From IMG/VR virus record IMGVR_UViG_3300022540_000472, positions 1 through 64,000 of that record: a stretch of 64,000 nt of DNA. One strand, written 5' to 3'. The position numbers and the translations under genes were made by a program. Positions 50,496 through 59,909 of the stretch are shown piece after piece (within the stretch, counting starts at the first letter, position 1; each line of letters begins with the position of its first letter). The notes below the pieces were generated by a model that ran no database searches, had not been told where the DNA came from, and was given only the letters and a program-made list of their open reading frames with translations. The stretch is from a virus.

Positions 50496-51480
50496 TACGG
50501 AAGACCTGCAAGAATTTAATGCAAAAGCAAAAAAGGGCCCAAACAGGGAAGATTCGGAAGTTGAAATTTGGTCGGATGAACCTGCTATAACAGCATCACA
50601 CATTGCTGAAAGTGCGGGTGCTAAAATGTGGGCAGTATATGGCAATGCATATAGTCCATGTGAGAAAGCAGTTAATGCACTTCCTCCTGGTCAATACACA
50701 ATTGATGCATCTCAAGAACGTGGAATATTTTTCTCAAAGAAAGATGTTAACCTTGATGATTTAATGATTCTTCCTGATAGTGCTTCTGAGGAAGTTATTG
50801 AAGGGATTGAAACTTTTTGGAAGAAGGAAGACCATTTCCGTAAATTTGGTTTCTTATGGAAACGTGGTGTAATGTTATGGGGTCCTCCAGGTAGTGGCAA
50901 AACTTCTACCGTTCAATTAATTTCAAAAATGATTGTTGATAGAGGTGGACTTTCCGCTTATATTCAAAATCCTGAACTTGGTGCTCGTGGTCTTGAATTG
51001 ATGCGCCGAATAGAGCCTGACCGTCCTATCGTTGTCATTCTCGAAGACATTGACGCAATTGCTCAACGATACAGTGAAGCAGATTTACTTGCGTTATTAG
51101 ATGGTGAATTACAAATTGATAACGTTATCTTTATTGCGACAACTAACTATCCTGAACGTCTTGATAAGCGATTAACTAATCGTCCAAGTCGTTTTGATAT
51201 CGTTAAAAAAATTGGTATGCCTTCAACTGATGCTCGTCGTGTCTACATTAAAGCGACGAACAAAAGACTTGGGGGAAATGAAAACCAAGCTGAACTTGAA
51301 ATGTGGATTAAGCAAACCAAACAATTCTCCCTTGCACATATCAAAGAACTGATTATATCAGTTGAAGTATTTGAAGTACCTTTGGAAAGTGCGGTTGAGC
51401 GTCTTCGTACAATGATGGACATTAACTTAAAATCCGAAGATGGATATGATAAGAAAAGTATGGGGTTTGGTCGTGACTAA
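50488..51480 (+). CDS. AAA+ ATPase, BCS1/FtsH-like
   Basis: 330 aa. Walker A GPPGSGKTS near 132-140, Walker B VVILEDIDAIA near 188-198, ATTNYPERLDKRLTNRPSRFD as sensor/arginine-finger region. The N-terminal 100 residues are not matched. The closest general type is the meiotic clade (BCS1/FtsH) rather than a clamp loader. Remodelling of an unknown substrate is expected. Confidence 0.85.
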   Translation: MSDTEDLQEFNAKAKKGPNREDSEVEIWSDEPAITASHIAESAGAKMWAVYGNAYSPCEKAVNALPPGQYTIDASQERGIFFSKKDVNLDDLMILPDSASEEVIEGIETFWKKEDHFRKFGFLWKRGVMLWGPPGSGKTSTVQLISKMIVDRGGLSAYIQNPELGARGLELMRRIEPDRPIVVILEDIDAIAQRYSEADLLALLDGELQIDNVIFIATTNYPERLDKRLTNRPSRFDIVKKIGMPSTDARRVYIKATNKRLGGNENQAELEMWIKQTKQFSLAHIKELIISVEVFEVPLESAVERLRTMMDINLKSEDGYDKKSMGFGRD

Positions 51481-51718
51481 CCGACGCATACCAGAACGGT
51501 TATTCTATTTCTCCAGAAAGGACCTTCGGACATTACGAGCGAAGGTACGTTACGTCGATGAAGATATTAGTAATTCTATAATATTAAAAATGACTAAAAG
51601 AGAGTTAGTCCACAAAATCGTTCTGAATGAGGTTGGACAAGAGGCATTTGATAATTATATTGAACAATGCAAAATCTGGGACAGTGAAAGAGCTTTTGTA
51701 GAATATGGGGTTCACTAA
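51473..51718 (+). CDS. Hypothetical protein
   Basis: 81 aa from GTG, with a basic N-terminus (TNRRIPERLFYFSRKDLR). It overlaps the AAA gene stop. Function unknown. Confidence 0.5.
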   Translation: MTNRRIPERLFYFSRKDLRTLRAKVRYVDEDISNSIILKMTKRELVHKIVLNEVGQEAFDNYIEQCKIWDSERAFVEYGVH

Positions 51719-51719
51719 T

Positions 51720-52127
51720 ATGAGCGATGCACAAGAATTAGTTGCAGTAGCATATGACATTACAGGCAAACCTTCGTATAATGGGTATGAAACTGTACAT
51801 GAAGCACTCTGGAATCTTGAGCATGAGTTTCAAGTTCTAGAATTTGCAGACCGTATGCTTCTCTCTATTGATATACTAAATGATCTTGAGCCTCCAATAT
51901 CCGAAGGTCGAAGTTTTATGTACACATTTGAATATGATTATGGTGATTTGCGTTGCTCAGTATATGATGTATATAATATAGAAGATCCCATCTTTGAAGC
52001 TTGGGGACGAGACCTTCTTGAAAAAGGAATAATGAAAGATAACTATGACTTGATAGGATTATTTAATTATCTCGTTAAAACAGGTGAGCTTCTCCCAGAA
52101 GATAAGCTCACCTTAATGCATTCTTAG
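51720..52127 (+). CDS. Hypothetical acidic protein
   Basis: 135 aa, acidic, no family recognised; ends with TAG and converges with the HAD gene. Confidence 0.55.
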   Translation: MSDAQELVAVAYDITGKPSYNGYETVHEALWNLEHEFQVLEFADRMLLSIDILNDLEPPISEGRSFMYTFEYDYGDLRCSVYDVYNIEDPIFEAWGRDLLEKGIMKDNYDLIGLFNYLVKTGELLPEDKLTLMHS

Positions 52128-52678
52128 ATACCAAGTTCCTTTAATTGTTTAATCGTATTTGCTGCACTCGTGTGCAATATTCCGATACCACCTGCTTTAA
52201 CCCAAGGGTCAATTGACTTTTTCTTATCGTCAATAAGTATACGATTATCTCCAGCAAACTTTGGTCCTTTTTCTCCTGACTCTGCAACAACATTTACTTT
52301 AATATCACTTCCAAGATGGTCAACAATCCATTCCTTTTTCTGGTCACCAGCTGTTTTTACAGAATGACCAGTTGCAGTTAATATTTCTGGGTCGTGAACT
52401 TTAATATAATCCCATAGTACTCGAGCATCAGGCATTTCTTCTAACTCAAGCCAAAAGTCACCATCACCTTTACTATATTTTTTTACAGCGTCCCACATTC
52501 TCTTTCTAACTTTCGGGTCTCTGTCATATGCTTCTTCACTGTAGTCGTCATCAATAAGTTCCTTAACACCTCTGATGAAGTCAACAAGAACACCATCCAT
52601 GTCACAGAATATTTTATAATCTTGTGGACCAGCTTTTTCTTTTTGTCCTTCCGGCTCATATATTTCATCTAACTTCAT
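52124..52678 (-). CDS. HAD-type 5'(3')-deoxyribonucleotidase-like
   Basis: 184 aa on the minus strand. FCDMDGVLVDF (near residues 24-34) is the HAD nucleophile motif, EILTATGHS the second, and DNRILIDDKKKSI the acidic last one. Related NT5C-type enzymes dephosphorylate dNMPs. It overlaps the next gene by 4 nt and ends the minus-strand nucleotide block. Confidence 0.82.
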   Translation of the reverse strand: MKLDEIYEPEGQKEKAGPQDYKIFCDMDGVLVDFIRGVKELIDDDYSEEAYDRDPKVRKRMWDAVKKYSKGDGDFWLELEEMPDARVLWDYIKVHDPEILTATGHSVKTAGDQKKEWIVDHLGSDIKVNVVAESGEKGPKFAGDNRILIDDKKKSIDPWVKAGGIGILHTSAANTIKQLKELGI

Positions 52679-53067
52679 TTTAGAACCTCAGGAGTTATTT
52701 TAATTGGTGTTGATTCGACTTTATCGAATCCATCTTTTAGAATCTTATTTGAGTCAACAGGCTTTCTTCCTGCTGAACGATCAATAGACCAAGTTATATG
52801 ATACGTGCTTCCATCAGGACGTTCAGACTTACCATTTACGGCAACAACAAGTGCCTCTACACCTTTTCCATCATCCTTGTACCCAACCACTTCAATTGTA
52901 GCCGGTTGTTTTGGTTTAGGTGTATCTTTAGGTACACCAAATTTCAATGTGACATGATGTCCAATAAAATCTGGATACTTTGGTGGGAACTTTTTTTGAA
53001 GCTCCCTTCGTGACTTGGAATCAAGAACCAATGCTGTATACATTTCGAATAACTCCTCTACTTTCAT
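52675..53067 (-). CDS. 2H phosphoesterase-like (RNA-repair type) protein
   Basis: 130 aa. H38-V-T40 and H90-I-T92 give the two HxT motifs, and the YTALVLDSKSR opening resembles the C-terminal module of Swiss-army-knife RNA repair-like proteins. It may open or process cyclic phosphates at RNA ends before ligation by the Rnl2-type ligase. Unlike the gene at 41542 it does not look like Acb1. Confidence 0.6.
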   Translation of the reverse strand: MKVEELFEMYTALVLDSKSRRELQKKFPPKYPDFIGHHVTLKFGVPKDTPKPKQPATIEVVGYKDDGKGVEALVVAVNGKSERPDGSTYHITWSIDRSAGRKPVDSNKILKDGFDKVESTPIKITPEVLK

Positions 53068-53294
53068 GTTGACATGCTTACTTTAGTTCTTAGTGAATCA
53101 AAACTTAACTCATCACCATCGACAACTATCACAGGTACTGCCCGAACAGGGCGACCAACAACACTTTCAAGGTGTTCTTTTGATACATCTTCACCAACAA
53201 CTTTATATTCATATTTGGCTTCATTCCCTTTCAAAAAAGCTAATACATTTTTGCAGTTAGGACAAACTGGGGTTCCATAAATCGTAATTTTCAT
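53064..53294 (-). CDS. nrdC: Glutaredoxin
   Basis: 76 aa. C11-P-N-C14 is the active site in YGTPVCPNCKN and VRAVPVIVVDG carries the cis-proline. It reduces the ribonucleotide reductase next door, as T4 NrdC does. Confidence 0.88.
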   Translation of the reverse strand: MKITIYGTPVCPNCKNVLAFLKGNEAKYEYKVVGEDVSKEHLESVVGRPVRAVPVIVVDGDELSFDSLRTKVSMST

Positions 53295-53303
53295 TTTGTT
53301 TCC

Positions 53304-54425
53304 TTATAATTCTAAATCTTTTAATGATGATGCATCAACATCTTGGTTAATATCAGAAACCAAATAGCTTGAAATTTCTGATTCTTGTGGGGCGACTTGT
53401 ACTTCTTTGCCACTAATCCAATTTTTAGTCCATGGTAATGGATCTGTTGTTGGGTAGTCAAAATCAATATCAAGTCCAATAGTTCTCATACGCTTAACAC
53501 CTATGTGTTCAATATACTGACAAAGAATTTCTTCATTCAATCCAATCATTGACCCATCTTTGAAAAGGTATTTAGCCCATTCTTTTTCTTGACGTATCGC
53601 GTCCATAAACATTTGACGAACTTCGTCTCGTGTTTCTTCTTTTATCTTTTCATATATTGTGTCATCTTTTGGTAGTGTACGGAGCATATACTGTGTCGAA
53701 CCAAGATGAAGGTTTTCATCGCGACAAATTAATTTAATGATTTTCGCATTACCTTCCAGCTTCTTCTGTTCAGCAAAGTTCCAACTACATGCAAACGAAA
53801 CATAAAAACGAATACCTTCAAGAATGTTAATACTATTAAGGCAAAGCCATAACGCTTTTTTATGATTATATGAGTTGTAGTTACTTTCACAAGCAATTAT
53901 ACCCGTTTGTTCTGCTGCATATAATATATTCCACTTATGTAATTCATCATAATACTTTGATACATCAGCAGCACAATCAAGAATTTCTGGAATAGAAGTT
54001 ATCTGATTAAATATTTCTGATGGGTTAGGATAAATGTTTCGTATGATATGAGTATATGAACGACTATGAATAGTTTCATTCGCTCCCCAAGCTTCAATCC
54101 AAGCTTCAATTTCTGGCAAAGAAGCAATTGGTAACAATATTAAATTTGGTCCGCGACCTTGAACGCTATCTAACAAAATCTGACGAAACAAATTACTTGT
54201 AAAGATATGTTGTTCATGTTCTGTGAGGTCACGAAAGTCTAACTTGTCTTTTGATAAATCAACTTCTTCTGGTCGCCAGAAAAAACTTAACTGTTTTTCA
54301 GTAAAATTTTCAAAGGTTGGGTATTTTACTTCCTCGTATCGAGCAATCTCTGGACCACCATTTGGGTCTAAAAACATTTTTGCTTTTAGATGATTGGTGG
54401 CATTTGTATTAAAAACTTTTGACAT
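53304..54425 (-). CDS. nrdB: Ribonucleotide reductase class Ia small subunit
   Basis: 373 aa. NETIHSRSYTHIIRN holds the E-x2-H iron ligands and the radical tyrosine (E. coli Y122 position), and the second ESNY/RDENLH block supplies the other ligands. It makes the diferric tyrosyl radical for NrdA. An ATATT-rich 11-nt gap separates it from nrdA. Confidence 0.95.
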   Translation of the reverse strand: MSKVFNTNATNHLKAKMFLDPNGGPEIARYEEVKYPTFENFTEKQLSFFWRPEEVDLSKDKLDFRDLTEHEQHIFTSNLFRQILLDSVQGRGPNLILLPIASLPEIEAWIEAWGANETIHSRSYTHIIRNIYPNPSEIFNQITSIPEILDCAADVSKYYDELHKWNILYAAEQTGIIACESNYNSYNHKKALWLCLNSINILEGIRFYVSFACSWNFAEQKKLEGNAKIIKLICRDENLHLGSTQYMLRTLPKDDTIYEKIKEETRDEVRQMFMDAIRQEKEWAKYLFKDGSMIGLNEEILCQYIEHIGVKRMRTIGLDIDFDYPTTDPLPWTKNWISGKEVQVAPQESEISSYLVSDINQDVDASSLKDLEL

Positions 54426-54436
54426 ATTATTCTCTC

Positions 54437-56770
54437 TTATAATTTACATGCAGAACATTCTGATTCATCTTCGAATTCAATTTCACCTGCTCCATCATAT
54501 GTGTTCTGATAGTATAATGTTTTGAGTCCGAGCTTATAAGCATATACCAAATCCTTAATCAATTCCGACATTGGTACTTGATTACCTTCATAGTTCTCAG
54601 GATTGTAATGCGTATTCGTTGATATTGATTGGTCGACATATTTTTGAAAGATTGCTGCGATTTCTAAGTACCCACGAGTGTTCGGCATATCCCAAAGATA
54701 TTCATATTTGTTTTTCAAGTGATGAATTTCTGGAACAACTTGAGACAATGCTCCATCTTTAGAACCCTTCACTGTCACACAACTACGGGGTGGTTCAATT
54801 CCATTCGTAGCATTAATAATTTGTGAGCTTGATTCAACAGGCATCAGTGCCATTGTTGTCGAGTTCCGCATTCCATATTTAAAAATATTTGCACGTAACG
54901 TGTTCCAATCCATTTTAAGTTTAGATGTTACTATATCATCAACAGCTTTTTTATATGTATCTACTGGTAGAATACCTTCTGCGTACTTTGTTTCATAAAA
55001 CCAGGTACAAGAACCTTTTTCTTTCGCTAATTTATTGGATGCTTTAATTAAATAATATGAAAATGCTTCAGCGTATTCGTTTATTATTTCATTCGCTGAC
55101 CCATCAGAGTATTTCATATTATTCTTTGCAATAAAATATGCAAGGTTACTAATACCGACTCCAAGTGACCGTCTATTCTTTGCTGGGATTTCAGCAGCAA
55201 TCATCGGATAGTGCTGATAATCAAGTAACTCATCTAAAGCACGAACAGCTAACTCTGCAGGACGTTCCATATCTTCGGGACAAGTTAATGCTCCCATATT
55301 AATAGAAGACAATGTACACAAAGCAATCTCTCCATATTCTTCTTGAAACTCTTGGGCATCTCCATGCATTACATGACTCATGTAGTCCCGTAGTCTACTT
55401 TTGCTTGTTAATGGAGCTGTTGGTAGAGTAATTTCTACACATAAGTTTGACATACGAACTGGACTTGTTTCTTCTAAGAAGGAGCTGTGCGTATTTGTAT
55501 GGTCAACGTTTTGTATATAAATGCGGCCAGTGTTATTACGTTCCATCAATACACTTGATATAAGTTCAATTGCTGGGATAACCTTCTTACGAACGCTATA
55601 AGCACGTTCATATTTTTCATATAATTCAGCAAACTTTTCTTGATCGTTAAAGAATGCTTCGTATAAATCTGGTACTTCATTAGGACTGAATAATGTAATG
55701 TTTTTGCCTTCAATCAATCGTTTGTATAAGTACCCATTAAACTGAACACCATAGTCCATATGGCGAACACGTGTTTCATCCGTTCCTTTATTATTCTTTA
55801 ATACTACAAGGTCTTCAGCTTCCAAATGCCACAACGGAAAGTAAACGGTCGAAGATGCACCACGAACACCACCTTGTGAACAACTCTTTAAAGCAGCTTG
55901 CAAATACTTGTAGAATGGAATGTTGCCTGTATGAAAAACTTCTCCACCTTTTACTGCAGACCCCTTAGCACGAATACGTCCAGCATTAACTCCAATACCT
56001 GCACGACGTGAAGCATAATCAACAATAGACGAAGCTGTTTCATTTATGCTATCAAGACTGTCACCAGTTTCAATTAGAACACAAGAACTAAATTGTCTTG
56101 TTGGTGTACGGATACCTGCTAATACTGGTGTTGGTAATGTAATTGTAGATTTAGCACCTTTTGATATAGCATCATAATAATCTTTAACATATTGCAATCT
56201 TGTTTCTTTTGGGTAGTTAGCAAACAATGTTGCAGCAATAAGAATATATGCCATTTGTGGTGTTTCAAAGTATTGATTCTTTGTTCTATCTTGAACAAGA
56301 TACTTTCCTCGAAATTGTTCAATTGCAGCATAAGTTAAAAGATTATCACGATTATGCTTAGCAATGTTGTTTAATCTATCCCACTCATCTTCATCATAAA
56401 GCGCAAGCAATTCAGAATCATACTTCTTCAACTCAACGTTCTTTTTAACGTGGTCATATAAATGTGGAGGTGTGAATGAATTATATACTTGCTTACGAAG
56501 TGTAATATTAACAAGATGCGCAGCAACGAACTGATAATTTGGAGTTTCTTCAGAAATCAAATCTGCTGCTGTCTTAATTAATGTTTCGTGTATTTCTGAT
56601 GTCTTTATTTTATCATAAAATTGTATGTGAGACTTAATTTCAATCTCGGAGACTGATACTCCATTTATTCCTTCTGTCGCCCAGAAAAGAACTTTGTGTA
56701 CTTTTTCAAGGTCAAATATTTCTGTTGTGCCATCACGTTTAGTGACAACGATATCGTGGTTTGGAAGCAT
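54437..56770 (-). CDS. nrdA: Ribonucleotide reductase class Ia large subunit
   Basis: 777 aa. It has an N-terminal ATP-cone (VVTKRDGTTEIFDLEKVHKVL), the FSSCVLIETGDSLDSI active-site cysteine, SNLCVEI and the C-terminal CSACKL redox pair. It converts NDPs to dNDPs. Length matches E. coli NrdA (761 aa). Confidence 0.96.
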   Translation of the reverse strand: MLPNHDIVVTKRDGTTEIFDLEKVHKVLFWATEGINGVSVSEIEIKSHIQFYDKIKTSEIHETLIKTAADLISEETPNYQFVAAHLVNITLRKQVYNSFTPPHLYDHVKKNVELKKYDSELLALYDEDEWDRLNNIAKHNRDNLLTYAAIEQFRGKYLVQDRTKNQYFETPQMAYILIAATLFANYPKETRLQYVKDYYDAISKGAKSTITLPTPVLAGIRTPTRQFSSCVLIETGDSLDSINETASSIVDYASRRAGIGVNAGRIRAKGSAVKGGEVFHTGNIPFYKYLQAALKSCSQGGVRGASSTVYFPLWHLEAEDLVVLKNNKGTDETRVRHMDYGVQFNGYLYKRLIEGKNITLFSPNEVPDLYEAFFNDQEKFAELYEKYERAYSVRKKVIPAIELISSVLMERNNTGRIYIQNVDHTNTHSSFLEETSPVRMSNLCVEITLPTAPLTSKSRLRDYMSHVMHGDAQEFQEEYGEIALCTLSSINMGALTCPEDMERPAELAVRALDELLDYQHYPMIAAEIPAKNRRSLGVGISNLAYFIAKNNMKYSDGSANEIINEYAEAFSYYLIKASNKLAKEKGSCTWFYETKYAEGILPVDTYKKAVDDIVTSKLKMDWNTLRANIFKYGMRNSTTMALMPVESSSQIINATNGIEPPRSCVTVKGSKDGALSQVVPEIHHLKNKYEYLWDMPNTRGYLEIAAIFQKYVDQSISTNTHYNPENYEGNQVPMSELIKDLVYAYKLGLKTLYYQNTYDGAGEIEFEDESECSACKL

Positions 56771-56847
56771 TCCTGCTTTACTCCTTCTTATTTTTATTAT
56801 TATCCCAATCGCACTTAAACAATTGAGTGGAATTTATATCGGAAGAT

Positions 56848-57258
56848 TTAACCTTCCATCTTATGGACTGCTATGTTGCAATTCTGTAGAAAGGTAAGGC
56901 CTTCTGTGCCTCTGTATTCTTCGGCATAGAAGACCTCACTTATTCCTGATTGAGCTATTAATTTTGCACAATCCATACATGGAGAGCATGTTATGAAAGC
57001 GATAGCTCCCTCGCCTGACTCGTGATTTCGGGCCAGTTTCGTAAGGGCATTTGCTTCTGCATGTAATGTTTCGTTCTTTGTGACGTTATTGTTGTCTTCG
57101 CAACAATTATCCCATCCTGATGGAGTTCCATTGAATCCAATCGAGATAATTCTATCGTCCTTGACGATTACGCAGCCCACCTGTTTCCGCTTGCAATATG
57201 ACAATTCAGCATATATGTGGGCGACCCTCATGTGGGCGTTTGCGTATCTTGTTTTCAT
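56848..57258 (-). CDS. dCMP deaminase
   Basis: 136 aa. HAEANAL (zinc and catalytic Glu) and CSPCMDCAKLI (zinc Cys pair) define the deoxycytidylate deaminase family. It supplies dUMP to thymidylate synthase. The ATG at 57258, with AGGATT upstream, was chosen; the longer frame crosses the promoter. Confidence 0.93.
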   Translation of the reverse strand: MKTRYANAHMRVAHIYAELSYCKRKQVGCVIVKDDRIISIGFNGTPSGWDNCCEDNNNVTKNETLHAEANALTKLARNHESGEGAIAFITCSPCMDCAKLIAQSGISEVFYAEEYRGTEGLTFLQNCNIAVHKMEG

Positions 57259-57297
57259 GAGGTTAATCCTATTTATTATTGTTATCAATGAGCAGAT

Positions 57298-57327
57298 AAT
57301 ATACAACAAACAAAAGGGGTTAGTCAA
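57298..57327 (-). promoter_or_regulatory. Sigma70-type promoter, minus strand
   Basis: TTGACT (57327-57322), 18-nt spacer, TATATT (57303-57298). It faces the dCMP deaminase and nrdAB block and is divergent from the RNA ligase promoter. Confidence 0.78.
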
Positions 57328-57340
57328 CATATATTTTTTG

Positions 57341-57369
57341 TTGACCTTTCCCATGTAATTTAGTATGCT
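57341..57369 (+). promoter_or_regulatory. Sigma70-type promoter of RNA ligase gene
   Basis: TTGACC, 17-nt spacer, TATGCT, 40 nt before the start. Confidence 0.62.
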
Positions 57370-57408
57370 TATTATACACAAACACATATTAGAATTCAAG
57401 GGTAAACA

Positions 57409-58383
57409 ATGAAAAAATTCTCAAGCATTGAACAGTTTCGACATGTTGTCAAATCCGTACAGTTGTACTTTGAGCGTACAGATCGGCCAACGGAAGTACC
57501 AACTCAGCACTTCACAGGTACAGTTAAGCTGCATGGTACGAATGCAGGTATCCGTAGGTCTGCGAGTGGAAAAATACAAGCACAATCTCGTGAACAGATT
57601 ATCAGCCCAACATGCGACAACTATGGTTTTGCAAAATATGTCGAAGAAATTCCTCATAATGAACTAAACAAACTATTTGACCGCATTACTCCTATTACTG
57701 ACGCCAATATTACAATATATGGGGAATGGATAGGTAAAGGTATACAGAGTGGTGTTGGTGTTAGCGAATTAGACAAACAATGGGTTATATTTGGTGCTCA
57801 CGTAAATGATGAATATGTTCCCAATCAGTATTTTTGGCGACTTGATGCATTCAACATCTTTAATATTTTAGATATTGACACTTATCAAATTACCATCGAC
57901 TTCAAAAATCCTGGTGATGCTATCGAAAAACTTGAACAACTAACTAAAGAAGTTGAGGACCAATGTCCTTGGTCATATTCATTTGGCGTTAAAGGCATAG
58001 GTGAAGGAATTGTTTGGACTTGTGACGAACGTCCTGATGATTCTGGATTGTGGTTTAAAACTAAAGGCGACAAGCATTCAGGTAAGAAAAAATCAGGTAA
58101 AAAGATTGCAACGATTGACCCACAGAAAGTAGAAAGTATCGAAAAATGTGTCGATATCATTCTTACGGAAGGTCGCCTTGTTCAAGGACTTGAGCATTTG
58201 AAAGAAAACCATCTCGACTTTGAAATGAAAAACATGGGCAAATATCTCAAATGGATTGGTCAGGATACACAGAAGGAAGAAATTGATACTGTGGAGGCAA
58301 ATGACCTTGAGTGGAAGGATGTAGCAAAATTAGTTACGTCACGTGCAAAGAAGTTTTTCATGGACAAATACAATGAGTTCTAA
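57409..58383 (+). CDS. RNA ligase, Rnl2 type
   Basis: 324 aa. The adenylated lysine is K40 in VKLHGTNAG, followed by YGEWIGKGIQ, EGIVW and LWFKTKGDKHS (motifs III, IV and V). Rnl2 enzymes seal nicks in duplex RNA, such as cleaved tRNA. It could repair tRNAs cut by host anticodon nucleases or join spliced tRNA halves. Confidence 0.88.
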   Translation: MKKFSSIEQFRHVVKSVQLYFERTDRPTEVPTQHFTGTVKLHGTNAGIRRSASGKIQAQSREQIISPTCDNYGFAKYVEEIPHNELNKLFDRITPITDANITIYGEWIGKGIQSGVGVSELDKQWVIFGAHVNDEYVPNQYFWRLDAFNIFNILDIDTYQITIDFKNPGDAIEKLEQLTKEVEDQCPWSYSFGVKGIGEGIVWTCDERPDDSGLWFKTKGDKHSGKKKSGKKIATIDPQKVESIEKCVDIILTEGRLVQGLEHLKENHLDFEMKNMGKYLKWIGQDTQKEEIDTVEANDLEWKDVAKLVTSRAKKFFMDKYNEF

Positions 58384-58391
58384 ATACATGT

Positions 58392-58595
58392 ATGACTCAA
58401 AACGAAAAGGATGCTCTTCTTAATTATCTTGATTTTCAATTACTAACATATGTAGAGAATTTTGAGAGACATGTAGATAGTGACGTAATGCGACAAATGT
58501 ATGATGATGCGTATGCATTATTGATAGACTTAGATATCACCCTTGATACTCAAATGAAAATGCACCGAGAAATAGGGACTAGAAAAAAGAGTTGA
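58392..58595 (+). CDS. Hypothetical small protein
   Basis: 67 aa helical protein just after the ligase; a CTAAATA box overlaps the ligase stop. Its stop lies within the next promoter. Confidence 0.55.
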   Translation: MTQNEKDALLNYLDFQLLTYVENFERHVDSDVMRQMYDDAYALLIDLDITLDTQMKMHREIGTRKKS

Positions 58596-58620
58596 CTTTC
58601 TTCATCAATTAGATGATAAT
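58592..58620 (+). promoter_or_regulatory. Sigma70-type promoter
   Basis: TTGACT, 17-nt spacer, GATAAT, for the 80-aa gene. Confidence 0.7.
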
Positions 58621-58681
58621 TAATTTTGGAGTTGCGACATTGTGTTGTAACATGTAGTAACCACCTGAAAAGGGTAATAAA

Positions 58682-58924
58682 ATGGCGTATGAGTCAAAAA
58701 TAATCAATAGAGACCAGGTTATCAAATACCTGAATCATGCTTTTTCGAAAGCTACCCAACAATTTGGAGCCAAAAATATTATTGGCACTGAATTGCATAA
58801 CCATCAAGTTAATTATTGTTATCTTATTAACGAAATTAAACTTGGTCCAAGTTATATGGTTCCAAAAGTTATAGCTGAAGCTAATCGGCTAATCGACGGA
58901 ATAACATTCCACAATAACGTATAA
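58682..58924 (+). CDS. Hypothetical protein
   Basis: 80 aa, soluble. Own promoter. No family recognised. Transcripts from here can run into the hairpin-controlled gene. Confidence 0.6.
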   Translation: MAYESKIINRDQVIKYLNHAFSKATQQFGAKNIIGTELHNHQVNYCYLINEIKLGPSYMVPKVIAEANRLIDGITFHNNV

Positions 58925-58932
58925 TAGTAATA

Positions 58933-58977
58933 TAGTTTCCTCCTATATCGTTGTAGTATAAATATAGGAGGAAACTA
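58933..58977 (+). promoter_or_regulatory. 16-bp RBS-hiding hairpin with late promoter in its loop
   Basis: TAGTTTCCTCCTATAT (58933-58948) and ATATAGGAGGAAACTA (58962-58977) are a perfect inverted repeat with a 13-nt loop. The 3' arm contains the AGGAGG ribosome site for the ATG at 58980. A TATAAATA box (58957-58964) lies in the loop and start of the 3' arm. There is no T-run, so it is not a terminator. Confidence 0.85.
58957..58964 (+). promoter_or_regulatory. T4-late-like promoter box inside hairpin
   Basis: Perfect TATAAATA. Transcription would start near 58970, so late mRNA lacks the 5' arm of the hairpin. Confidence 0.65.
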
Positions 58978-58979
58978 AT

Positions 58980-59561
58980 ATGCTAATAAACGACATTCTT
59001 CACCCAGCCACTACAACTAACGAATTTCACGTGATTGTAGAATATTGTTCTGATTTTATTACTGAATCGGAAGGGTTACCATTGGTTAAAAGTCTTCCAA
59101 TGACCTACAACGATATACATAAAGTTAAAGTTCGCCTCCACAAAAAGAAGAATGATTTTATAGAAACATTCAATCAAGCGTTTACTAATGAAATAAGAAA
59201 TCTCCGCCAACGTGCCATCTTTGCTTCAAGTTCTCCTGCAAATATTCAAGTGAATGAGAGTGATGAAATGTTCTACGTGTTCCCAACAAATGGGTACAAG
59301 TTCTTTTATAATAAAGAAGTTGCGAATTCAAATGAAGATTATAAGCAAGCGTTCGATACTATACTCGAACAACTTGGTGGGAATAATGATGAAGCAGTTC
59401 AAGTTATTGCAGATTTGTTAAAATACACATATACATCAAAAAACCTAATTGAGGGTATACAAAATGAATCAGAGATTATCTTATACAACATCCCATTTTA
59501 TTACGCTGTTCGGGCTTCAGTATTCCCCGAATATGATGAATTGTTGACATCTTTAATATAA
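58980..59561 (+). CDS. Hypothetical protein under hairpin control
   Basis: 193 aa, soluble, helical with a small beta region; no family recognised. Early read-through mRNA should keep its ribosome site in the hairpin, while mRNA from the internal late box should be free. This points to a product wanted only late in infection. T4 uses the same design for gene e (lysozyme) and soc, though this protein resembles neither. Confidence 0.65.
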   Translation: MLINDILHPATTTNEFHVIVEYCSDFITESEGLPLVKSLPMTYNDIHKVKVRLHKKKNDFIETFNQAFTNEIRNLRQRAIFASSSPANIQVNESDEMFYVFPTNGYKFFYNKEVANSNEDYKQAFDTILEQLGGNNDEAVQVIADLLKYTYTSKNLIEGIQNESEIILYNIPFYYAVRASVFPEYDELLTSLI

Positions 59562-59572
59562 ACCTCTATAAT
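59544..59572 (+). promoter_or_regulatory. Sigma70-type promoter
   Basis: TTGACA, 17-nt spacer, TATAAT, 29 nt before the membrane protein gene. Confidence 0.85.
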
Positions 59573-59600
59573 ATACGATTATACAAAATAAGGAAGAGTT

Positions 59601-59879
59601 ATGTTTTTTCATGCGGTTGATTATTTACTCTACCATTTACAAACAGATTCTGTTTGGTTAAACAGAATCAAGTGGTTTGCTAATATCAATATGTATATTA
59701 GTGCAATCATGATATCATTTTCAATAGCTTTTTCAGCATCTGCTTGGGCATTTGTTGGATTTTTTATCGCACACATCATTTGGTTGGTGGCAGCGTTTGC
59801 TATGAAAGACAAGCCATTAATGGCATTAAACGGGTTTTTTATCCCATTAGACCTGTATGCTATGGTAATCAGATTCTAA
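59601..59879 (+). CDS. Small polytopic membrane protein
   Basis: 92 aa with three hydrophobic segments (residues about 24-46, 48-66, 72-90). It faintly resembles part of PnuC-like transporters but is too short to say. Own promoter. Confidence 0.6.
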   Translation: MFFHAVDYLLYHLQTDSVWLNRIKWFANINMYISAIMISFSIAFSASAWAFVGFFIAHIIWLVAAFAMKDKPLMALNGFFIPLDLYAMVIRF

Positions 59880-59880
59880 C

Positions 59881-59888
59881 AATAAATA
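59881..59888 (+). promoter_or_regulatory. T4-late-like promoter box
   Basis: AATAAATA, 22 nt before the 94-aa gene. Confidence 0.42.
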
Positions 59889-59909
59889 TAATAATAATAG
59901 GAGACAAAC

